24,732 nt of DNA from positions 1 through 24,732 of the forward strand of contig CAZQVB010000055.1 of NCBI GenBank assembly GCA_964596645.1. Reading direction: 5' to 3'. Origin of the DNA: CAVQEK01 sp964596645. GTDB lineage: Bacteria > Bacteroidota > Bacteroidia > Cytophagales > Cyclobacteriaceae. Positions 1 to 7,059 of the stretch are shown here, piece by piece. The notes beneath the pieces are model-generated. The model searched no databases and was not told the DNA's origin. It was given only the letters and a program-made list of their open reading frames with translations. The number at the start of each line of letters is the position of its first letter. Within the stretch, counting starts at the first letter, position 1. Position numbers and translations under genes: made by a program.

Positions 1-293
1 AGTGACATGACGCGGCCCCACGGCCCGTGGAGTGAAATGCGCCAAGCCGGCGGTGAGAGGTAAAACTTTGATGAGCAATGGCAAATGAAAGCTCTACCGG
101 TGATGTGGAGATCAAAATGCTTTAGAATATACAGATCAGCCGTGGCTGTTCATTTCTTTTCCAGTTGATAAAGAAAGGAACCAAGGGAGAAATCTCGTCA
201 GAGCAATGCTGACATACGCGCTGGCGCAGCCGCACGCCTGTTGTTTTGACCCGCCGGCGTCCTTTGGTCGCGGCTTATGCCAATAGCCAACAG

Positions 294-314
294 ATCCTGA
301 AACAAGTTCAGGAT
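294..314. repeat. Hairpin in repeat copy 1
   Basis: ATCCTGAA (294-301) and TTCAGGAT (307-314) are perfect inverted arms around a 5-nt loop. The same hairpin recurs in copy 2 at 454-474, with one loop change. Confidence 0.75.
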
Positions 315-453
315 GACTCATAAGGTTGGTGCATGCGCGCTGGGCCTACCGCACGAAATGGTCTGTGAGGCACAGACCATGGAAATGGTTGCACGCCTGT
401 TGTTCTGACCGGCCGGCGTCCCATAAATCGCGGCTTATGACAATAGCCAACAG

Positions 454-474
454 ATCCTGAAACAGGTTCAGGAT
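454..474. repeat. Hairpin in repeat copy 2
   Basis: The arms ATCCTGAA (454-461) and TTCAGGAT (467-474) match copy 1; only the loop differs (ACAGG against ACAAG). No U-tract follows on either strand, so it is not a standard intrinsic terminator. Confidence 0.75.
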
Positions 475-674
475 GACAGCAAGGGTTGGTGCATACGCGC
501 TGGGCCTACCGCACGCAAAGTTCTGTGGGGCACAGACCATGGAAATAAATTGGTTTTTAACCCGGTATGACAATCTTCTGACCTTGAATTCGCCACAGGC
601 AAGGTGAAGAACCCTTTGCATTGCCCGTTGACCTTTTTACCAAAACGGTCAACCTCATTTAAGCATGGTCACCC

Positions 675-770
675 CTTTCAGCTTTCAGCTTTGAGCTATT
701 GCACCATCACCAACCCATCTTCACCGTTCACCAGTCTACCAGTCTACGAGTTTACCAATCCACCAACCCA
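675..770. repeat. Low-complexity intergenic repeat (left, inverted orientation)
   Basis: Motifs CTTTCAGCTTTCAGCTTTGA and then CCAGTCTACCAGTCTACGAG followed by CCAATCCACCAACC. The reverse complement closely matches the sequences at 24303-24366 and 24611-24678 near the right end, so the same family occurs in opposite orientation at both ends of the gene block. Confidence 0.65.
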
Positions 771-824
771 TTTTGCCCTGCCCTTATTTCGCCTTTTTAT
801 GCATGCTAATCCGGCTAAATTTGC

Positions 825-832
825 TATTTTTG
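825..832 (+). promoter_or_regulatory. Likely Bacteroidota -7 box for gyrB
   Basis: TATTTTTG fits the TAnnTTTG -7 consensus of the Bacteroidota primary sigma factor. It lies 20 bp before the gyrB ATG, implying a short leader. I see no clear -33 TTG-type element at the expected distance, so this is a moderate call. Confidence 0.45.
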
Positions 833-851
833 CATTTATTTTTTCAGGAAC

Positions 852-2933
852 ATGAGCAAAGAGAAAGAACCATTGAAGAGCAATTATTCTGCTGTAAATA
901 TTCAGGTATTAGAGGGTTTGGAGGCTGTGCGAAAGCGCCCCGCCATGTACATCGGCGACGTGAGTGTAAAGGGTCTGCACCATATGGTTTGGGAGGTGGT
1001 AGACAACTCCATCGATGAGGCTCTGGCGGGCTATTGTACCAACATACATGTAGAAGTACACGAAGACAATTCTGTATCGGTCACGGACGACGGGCGCGGC
1101 ATACCCACCGATATACACGAAAAAGAAAAGCGCTCTGCCCTGGAGGTGGTAATGACAGTACTGCACGCCGGTGGCAANNNNNNNNNNGACGACAGCGTGT
1201 CCGTCCGGGATAACGGACGCGGCATCCCGGTGGAGATGCACCCGCGCGAGGGCAAGCCGGCCGTCGAAGTGGTGATGACCGTGCTCCACGCCGGTGGTAA
1301 ATTCGATAAAGACACCTACAAAGTATCCGGTGGTTTGCACGGCGTGGGCGTCTCGTGCGTCAACGCACTCTCTGCACACCTCAAGGCCACCATTCACCGC
1401 AACGACACCATCTACGAGCAGGAATATGAGCGCGGCGTACCTAAATACAGCGTGCGCGAAGCAGGCACTACCGACCGCACCGGCACCACCATACACTTCA
1501 CCCCCGATGGTCAGATCTTCAACATTCTGGAGTACAACTACGAAACCATAGCCTCCAGGCTGCGCGAGCTCGCTTTTCTCAATGCAGGCATACGCATCAC
1601 GCTGGTCGATAGAAGGGAGAAAGATGATAAAGGTGAATACAGAAGCGATGAGTTTCTGTCGCAAGGCGGACTGAAGGAATTTGTCGATTACCTCGACTCC
1701 AACCGTGAGAAACTCATACCGGAGTGCATCTATATAGATGCCGAAAAAGGTGGTGTGCCTGTACAGGTGGCGATGAACTACAACCGCTCCTATTCAGAAA
1801 ATGTGGTTTCATACGTGAACAACATCAACACCATAGAGGGCGGCACGCACGTGGCGGGCTTCCGGCGCGCACTCACCCGCACGCTGAAAGCGTATGCCGA
1901 CCGTTCGGGTCTGCTGGACAAAGTGAAGATCGACATCAGCGGCGACGACTTCCGCGAAGGTCTCACCGCCGTGATCTCCGTGAAGGTAGCCGAGCCGCAG
2001 TTTGAAGGCCAGACGAAGACCAAGCTGGGCAACTCCGACGTAATGGGCGCAGTAGATGTAGCCGTAGGTGAGCATCTGCAATACTACCTGGAAGAACATC
2101 CCAAAGAGGCAAAGGCCATAGTGCAAAAGGTGGTGCTGGCAGCACAAGCACGGCATGCCGCACGCAAAGCACGAGAAATGGTGCAGCGCAAAAACGTGCT
2201 CAGCGGCACAGGCCTGCCCGGCAAGCTCGCCGACTGCTCCGACAGCGACCCGGCGGTATGCGAGCTGTACCTGGTAGAGGGCGACTCTGCCGGCGGCTCA
2301 GCCAAGCAGGGCCGCGATAGAAAATTTCAGGCGATACTGCCGCTCAGGGGAAAAATCCTAAACGTGGAGAAGGCCCAGGAGCACAAGATCTACGACAACG
2401 ACGAGATCAAAAACATGATTACTGCGCTGGGCGTGAGCTTTGGTAAAGATGATGACGAAAAAGCCCTGAACCTGGAGAAGCTGCGATACCACAAAATCAT
2501 CATAATGACGGATGCCGATGTGGATGGAAGCCACATTCGCACGCTCATCCTCACGTTCTTCTTCCGGTACATGAAGGCCATCATCGAGCATGGCTACCTC
2601 TACATAGCCCTGCCGCCGCTTTATCTGCTTCGTCGTGGCAAAACGGAGCGCTACTGCTGGACGGAAGACGACCGCGAGCGTTTTGTAAAAGAAATAGCAC
2701 CCGACGGCAAGGAAGACTCCGTACACGTACAGCGATACAAAGGTCTTGGTGAGATGAACCCAGAGCAACTGTGGTCTACCACCATGGACCCTGAGCGCCG
2801 TAGCCTGAAAAAGGTAACCATAGAGTCGGCTGCCGAGGCCGACCATTTGTTCTCAATGCTCATGGGCGATGAAGTGGGGCCAAGGCGCGAGTTTATCGAA
2901 GCCAACGCCAAATATGCCAATATCGATACTTAG
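852..2933 (+). CDS. gyrB: DNA gyrase subunit B, with an assembly gap and duplicated segment
   Basis: ATPase subunit of DNA gyrase, which introduces negative supercoils together with GyrA. Visible are the GHKL N-box (EVVDNSIDEALAG, residues 48-60), the glycine box GGLHGVGVS (160-168), the TOPRIM motif EGDSAGGSA (476-484), the metal-binding DADVDGSH (554-561) and the C-terminal QRYKGLGEMNPEQLW. The frame runs 693 codons because a 10-N gap (1178-1187) lies between two versions of the same 37-residue stretch around the DGRGIP motif (1065-1177 and 1188-1300). Removing one version gives about 652 residues, the usual length for this phylum. The duplication is therefore almost certainly an assembly artefact, not a real protein feature. 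The ATG start directly follows a promoter-like box, and the N-terminus matches the family. Confidence 0.95.
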   Translation: MSKEKEPLKSNYSAVNIQVLEGLEAVRKRPAMYIGDVSVKGLHHMVWEVVDNSIDEALAGYCTNIHVEVHEDNSVSVTDDGRGIPTDIHEKEKRSALEVVMTVLHAGGXXXXDDSVSVRDNGRGIPVEMHPREGKPAVEVVMTVLHAGGKFDKDTYKVSGGLHGVGVSCVNALSAHLKATIHRNDTIYEQEYERGVPKYSVREAGTTDRTGTTIHFTPDGQIFNILEYNYETIASRLRELAFLNAGIRITLVDRREKDDKGEYRSDEFLSQGGLKEFVDYLDSNREKLIPECIYIDAEKGGVPVQVAMNYNRSYSENVVSYVNNINTIEGGTHVAGFRRALTRTLKAYADRSGLLDKVKIDISGDDFREGLTAVISVKVAEPQFEGQTKTKLGNSDVMGAVDVAVGEHLQYYLEEHPKEAKAIVQKVVLAAQARHAARKAREMVQRKNVLSGTGLPGKLADCSDSDPAVCELYLVEGDSAGGSAKQGRDRKFQAILPLRGKILNVEKAQEHKIYDNDEIKNMITALGVSFGKDDDEKALNLEKLRYHKIIIMTDADVDGSHIRTLILTFFFRYMKAIIEHGYLYIALPPLYLLRRGKTERYCWTEDDRERFVKEIAPDGKEDSVHVQRYKGLGEMNPEQLWSTTMDPERRSLKKVTIESAAEADHLFSMLMGDEVGPRREFIEANAKYANIDT
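1178..1187. other. Assembly gap (10 N) inside gyrB
   Basis: Ten undetermined bases. Sequence on the right (1188-1300) repeats, at the protein level, the sequence on the left (1065-1177). The reading frame stays open across the gap only because the N count happens to fit. By hand count the right copy is about 69% G+C over 1188-1298 and the left copy about 56%. Confidence 0.97.
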
Positions 2934-3017
2934 TATTTCGGGCACAGCAGGCAAATGGTGGCAGTGGGCAAGTTGGCCCTAGCCGGTGGCTGGTATCACA
3001 ATCATCAATAACCAATC

Positions 3018-5186
3018 ATGATAGAAACAGATCGCATACAATCCTCCATAGCCAAAAGTAGGTTCATAAGCCGTGACCTGAGCTGGATCCAGTTCAACAA
3101 TCGCGTATTGGACCAGGCCAAATCACCGGACCGCACCATATTCGAGAAGTTTAAATTCATGGCCATTACGGCATCCAACCTCGACGAGTTTTTTATGATC
3201 AGGGTGGGCAGTTTGTACAACTACATCGACTATGGCAAGGAGCGCACCGACTACAGCGGCCTGCGCGAGATACCTTTCAAGAAGAAGCTTTTTGAAGAAA
3301 TACGCAGTTTTGCCCAGGCACAGTCCGATCACTACCTGAACAACCTCAAGCCCGATTTTCAGAAATCTGGTTTTCGGCTACAGCTCGTGTCGCAGCTTAC
3401 AGCCACTGAGCAGGAGAAGGTGAAGAATTATTTTAAGAAGACCATCTTCCCGATGCTCACGCCTATGGTGTTCGACAGCTACCACACCTTTCCGGTGCTG
3501 ATGAACAAAATTCTGATTTTTGGCGTCATCACGCATGATTTGGCCGAAGCCAACGACAGAAAGAAGCTGAGCTTTGTGCAGATACCAGCCAACCTTCCAC
3601 GATTTTATGAAATAGAACGGGACAACACCCTGGTGTTTGTGCCCATCGAAGACATCATCCGCAACCACATTCAAAAGCTGTTTCGCAATATTACCATCGA
3701 GGCCGTCAACCTGCTGCGCATCACCCGCAATGGGGACTTCACCCTGGAGGAAAGTGACGACATCGATGTAAACTTTCTGGAAGAGCTCAGGCGAAAGCTG
3801 AAGACGCGGCGTACAGGCCGTGTGGTACGGCTGGAAGTAGAAGAGGGTGCACATAAATGGATGCTGCGCATACTGAAAAATCGCTGGGAACTCGATGACG
3901 AAAATATCTTTTACGTACACTCCGACGACATATTCGACTACTCCAGCCTCTGGCAGATCGTAAACCACCGGGAGTTTAAAAACAAGCTACCCAAGCACCA
4001 CCCGTCTGTGCGGCCCCTGTCGTACATGGATGAAGGCTCCGACGATGTGTTTGAAATACTAAAACGGCGCGATATACTGCTGCATCATCCATACAACAGT
4101 GTAGAGCCGCTGCTGGAACTGCTGGAGCGATCGGCAGAAGACCCGAAGGTGTTGTCCATCAAGATGACCATATACCGCCTGGCCAAAGACAGCCGGGTGA
4201 CGGCCGCTTTGCTGAAAGCTGCCGAAAGTGGCAAACACGTATCGGTGCTTTTTGAAGTAAAAGCACGATTTGATGAGGAAAACAACCTGAAGGAAGCGAA
4301 GCGATTGCAAGATGCCGGTTGCTTTGTCATTTACGGGCTCAAAGAAGTGAAAACACACACCAAGCTGCTGCTGATCGTGCGCAAAGACGGCGAAAAGGTG
4401 ACGCGCTACGTGCACATGTCCAGCGGCAACTACAACGAATCTACGGCAAAGCTGTACTCCGATTGGAGCATCCTCACCAGCAGTGAAGTTTATGCGCACG
4501 ATGTATCGGAATTTTTCAATGCCATCACCGGCCACTCCATGCCGCGCATCTACCAGTACCTGATCACTGCACCACGCGACATGCGTCAGCAGATCATTGA
4601 CCTGATACGTGTAGAAGCGCGCAATGCCAAAAAAGGCATACCCAGTGGCATAGTGATCAAGATCAATTCTTTGCAAGACAAGGAGACGATCAACGAATTG
4701 TACAAAGCCTCGCAAGCAGGTGTGCCCATAAAGCTGATCGTGCGGGGAATCTGCAGCCTGAGGCCCGGGCGCAAGGGGCTGAGTGAGAATATAGAGGTGT
4801 ACTCACTGGTAGGAGAGTACCTGGAGCACTCCCGCGTATATTATTTTCACAACGGAGGCAACCCCAAAATCTATGGCGGCAGCGCCGACGTAATGGTGCG
4901 CAGCTTCGACAGACGCATAGAGTCCCTTTTCCTGGTGGTCGATCCGTTTTTGAAAAAAGAAGCCACCACCATGCTCGCCTACAACCTGATGGACAACGCC
5001 AATACGTACATCATGCGGGAAGATGGCAGCTACGAGGTGAAGCAGATTGGTGATGACGAAAAGCCGTTCAACATTCACAAAGAATTTTTCAAGCTGACGA
5101 CCGATATCGTAGAGACCACCCGGCTGATCCCCGAGATGCCATCAGCCAATGCAGATGCACCTGAGGTAGTGGCGGTGAAGCAATGA
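3018..5186 (+). CDS. ppk1: Polyphosphate kinase 1
   Basis: Reversibly transfers the gamma phosphate of ATP to inorganic polyphosphate. The 722-residue length is normal. The N-terminal domain begins FISRDLSWIQFNNRVLDQAK, followed by ASNLDEFFMIRVG (residues 52-64). The phospholipase-D-like catalytic half carries His447 (KTHTKL), which aligns with the autophosphorylated histidine, and His604 (YLEHSRVYYF), which aligns with the second conserved histidine. Their 157-residue spacing equals that of E. coli PPK His435/His592. SIKMTIYRLAKDSRV and VHMSSGNYNESTAKLY are typical. It lies 84 bp after gyrB on the same strand, so co-transcription is possible but not shown. Confidence 0.96.
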   Translation: MIETDRIQSSIAKSRFISRDLSWIQFNNRVLDQAKSPDRTIFEKFKFMAITASNLDEFFMIRVGSLYNYIDYGKERTDYSGLREIPFKKKLFEEIRSFAQAQSDHYLNNLKPDFQKSGFRLQLVSQLTATEQEKVKNYFKKTIFPMLTPMVFDSYHTFPVLMNKILIFGVITHDLAEANDRKKLSFVQIPANLPRFYEIERDNTLVFVPIEDIIRNHIQKLFRNITIEAVNLLRITRNGDFTLEESDDIDVNFLEELRRKLKTRRTGRVVRLEVEEGAHKWMLRILKNRWELDDENIFYVHSDDIFDYSSLWQIVNHREFKNKLPKHHPSVRPLSYMDEGSDDVFEILKRRDILLHHPYNSVEPLLELLERSAEDPKVLSIKMTIYRLAKDSRVTAALLKAAESGKHVSVLFEVKARFDEENNLKEAKRLQDAGCFVIYGLKEVKTHTKLLLIVRKDGEKVTRYVHMSSGNYNESTAKLYSDWSILTSSEVYAHDVSEFFNAITGHSMPRIYQYLITAPRDMRQQIIDLIRVEARNAKKGIPSGIVIKINSLQDKETINELYKASQAGVPIKLIVRGICSLRPGRKGLSENIEVYSLVGEYLEHSRVYYFHNGGNPKIYGGSADVMVRSFDRRIESLFLVVDPFLKKEATTMLAYNLMDNANTYIMREDGSYEVKQIGDDEKPFNIHKEFFKLTTDIVETTRLIPEMPSANADAPEVVAVKQ

Positions 5187-5279
5187 TTGGAGTACTCTCA
5201 GTATCATTATCTATCGCCTTGACGAATTTCTGAAGGCATATACTACCAGGCACAATTTTTTTATAAATGACATAAGCAA

Positions 5280-5310
5280 AAAGCCCGGGCCGTCCTCCGA
5301 CCCGGGCTTT
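5280..5310 (-). terminator. Intrinsic terminator-like hairpin between ppk1 and susD
   Basis: AAAGCCCGGG (5280-5289) pairs perfectly with CCCGGGCTTT (5301-5310) around an 11-nt loop. On the minus strand the stem is followed by a run of five T, so it best serves the susD end. On the plus strand it could also stop ppk1 transcription, with a weaker T-tract. The two genes converge here. Confidence 0.75.
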
Positions 5311-5334
5311 GTTGCTATATATCCATCTGCGCTA

Positions 5335-7047
5335 CTATGGGCAACTGGGGCCACCCGGATACCCGCAGTTTTGTTCGTAGCCTCCTTCGGTACGGTCTAT
5401 CTGGTTTTGAGGGATGGGCCGCACCGTATGATATGGCTGTATGTTGCCACTGGCTTCTACGTTGTACAGGTTTACGCGTTCTACCAGCTTGCCGGTACGG
5501 GTCAGGTCAAACCATCGGGTGAGCTCTCCGGCCAACTCACGGGCGCGTTCATCCAAAATGAAATCGAGTGTAACGTCCGACGCAGATATCTCCATGGCTG
5601 CTTCCTCGCCTTCCCAGGCAGCACGCTCACGCACCACGTTCAGGTCTTCGGCGGCGCCCTCAGCATTGCCCAGGAAGAGCTTGGCTTCAGCCCTGATGAG
5701 GTACGCATCGGCCAGGCGCATGATCACGAAGTCACGCGAGCCGGCTGCCCATTGGCGGTCGGGGCGACCGGGATCCAAGAACTTCTTTAGTGTCGGGTAT
5801 ATCAATTCGGTATACTCATTATCGGTATATACATGATAGCGGGTTTTCTTTTGGCGTTCGGCTGTCCACATATCATTTTTGCCTGGGCCGGGAATGTATA
5901 TGGCCGTATCACCTTTTTCAAACTTGGGCTTACCTACCATATCTGCATCAATGTAGCCATTATCGGCATCGGCCTGTGTCCATTTCGGATACTTTGAAGT
6001 GTTGGTCTGGTTGGCGTACCACACATGCTTGTAGCTTTTGTCGTAGCGGCTGTCGTGCTCTCTGTCCCACAGCGATAGCAGGAATGGTGTGGGCCTGAAT
6101 CGCTTCCAGGGCCTGCCGTTTTCCACATCGCGTACCATGCCGGCAATCACGTCGTATTCCATCAGGAAGAAAAGGTGCAACCGGTTGCCCTCGTCGCCAT
6201 TGGTAACGGGGTCGGCGGTATTCTGCGATGCAAAGATCACTTCCTTATTCAGTTGATTGTCCATCTCCCACAAGGCGTCATAATCATCCAGCAAGCCGTA
6301 CTGACCGCTTTCTATTACGGCCGTCATCAGGTCGCGTGCCTTGGCAGCGTCGGCATTGGCATCAGGCGACCACGGTTTGTAGGCCCGGGTCATATGCACC
6401 TTGGCGAGCAGAAACTGTGCAGCGCCCTTGGTAGCCCTGCCGTAGTCGCTTTGGCTGGCGGGCAGGTTGGCAATGGCATTTTCAAGGTCGGGGATTATAC
6501 CTTCGGCATAAATGGTAGCCTGGGGTGTTTTGTTTGCCACCAGCTCTACGCCTTCTGTTTCTTCCAGGGTGAAATGCACATCGCCATATATCTGAACCAG
6601 ATTGAAATAGTACAGCGCCCTGAGAAAACGAACTTCGGCAAGGCGAGTGGTGAGTTGCGCTTCGTCAATTCCAGAGATGCTCTGTGATCGGTTGATCGCC
6701 GCATTGGCCTGGTTGATGCCCCTGTAAAAGTCCGTCCAGGTGGCACGCACGAAATTGGCCGCCGGGTTTAGTTCGCCATTGTACGAGTTGTAGAACTTAT
6801 GGCTTCCGTCGGCACCATTGGTATGAATATCGGTGCCAAACACGGTGAGCGAAGCCCCGCTCTCTACGCCGTAAAAGGTTTTGAGCCAGGAGTAGGTGGC
6901 ACTCACCGCATCTTCAAATCCCTGCGGTGTGGTGTAGTGCGATGCCGATGAAATATCAGATACGAGTTCCTCTTTCAAAAAGTCATCGCAGGCTGTACTT
7001 GTCAGGAGGCAGGCTGCTGCGAATATGCTTAATATTTTTGCTTTCAT
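5335..7047 (-). CDS. RagB/SusD family nutrient-uptake outer-membrane lipoprotein
   Basis: Surface lipoprotein expected to cap the SusC channel and bind the substrate before TonB-dependent import. The signal peptide ends in the lipobox TSTAC, giving Cys20 as the lipidated residue, followed by DD, which fits the Bacteroidota surface-export pattern. The 570-residue length is normal. SusD-type features include the N-terminal YSWLKTFYG region, RATWTDFYRGINQANAAI, EVRFLRALYYFNLVQIYGD, and the C-terminal MRLADAYLIRAEA with FDLTRTGKL. It starts 12 bp after the end of susC, so the two form one transcription unit. The substrate cannot be told from sequence, and no glycosidase, peptidase or sulfatase gene adjoins. 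Confidence 0.92.
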   Translation of the reverse strand: MKAKILSIFAAACLLTSTACDDFLKEELVSDISSASHYTTPQGFEDAVSATYSWLKTFYGVESGASLTVFGTDIHTNGADGSHKFYNSYNGELNPAANFVRATWTDFYRGINQANAAINRSQSISGIDEAQLTTRLAEVRFLRALYYFNLVQIYGDVHFTLEETEGVELVANKTPQATIYAEGIIPDLENAIANLPASQSDYGRATKGAAQFLLAKVHMTRAYKPWSPDANADAAKARDLMTAVIESGQYGLLDDYDALWEMDNQLNKEVIFASQNTADPVTNGDEGNRLHLFFLMEYDVIAGMVRDVENGRPWKRFRPTPFLLSLWDREHDSRYDKSYKHVWYANQTNTSKYPKWTQADADNGYIDADMVGKPKFEKGDTAIYIPGPGKNDMWTAERQKKTRYHVYTDNEYTELIYPTLKKFLDPGRPDRQWAAGSRDFVIMRLADAYLIRAEAKLFLGNAEGAAEDLNVVRERAAWEGEEAAMEISASDVTLDFILDERARELAGELTRWFDLTRTGKLVERVNLYNVEASGNIQPYHTVRPIPQNQIDRTEGGYEQNCGYPGGPSCP

Positions 7048-7059
7048 GATTTCGGGTTT

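Larger units (their letters stand above)
232..546. repeat. Two imperfect direct repeats of about 159 bp
   Basis: Copy 1 is about 232-390 and copy 2 about 391-546. Both start with GCACGCCTGTTGTT and share the order: GCCGGCGTC, CGCGGCTTATG, CAATAGCCAACAG, a hairpin, GGTTGGTGCAT, CGCGCTGGGCCTACCGCACG, and CACAGACCATGGAAAT. A partial third tail (CATACGCGCTGG) lies just before copy 1 near 213. A diverged copy lies near the right end of the window (about 24381-24500). This is a dispersed intergenic family, not coding sequence. Confidence 0.75.
1..851. other. Gene-free, repeat-rich region upstream of gyrB
   Basis: I find no credible coding sequence here. Short open frames exist on both strands, but their translations follow the repeats and resemble no protein family. 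The region contains two imperfect direct repeats of about 159 bp (232-546), each with an 8-bp-stem hairpin, then a pyrimidine-rich repeat (675-770) made of short motifs such as CAGCTTTCAG and CCAGTCTAC. A likely gyrB promoter sits at the right edge. A 20-codon open stretch from base 1 to the stop at 61-63 could be the end of a gene cut by the window edge, but nothing in it is recognisable. Confidence 0.7.

Noticed and set aside
346..621. 91-codon minus-strand frame in the repeat region
   Set aside because: Its translation tracks the hairpin repeat (NLFQDL-type residues) and is a repeat artefact.
4059..4715. 218-codon minus-strand frame opposite ppk1
   Set aside because: ppk1 active-site residues are encoded on the other strand and no minus-strand family resemblance was seen.
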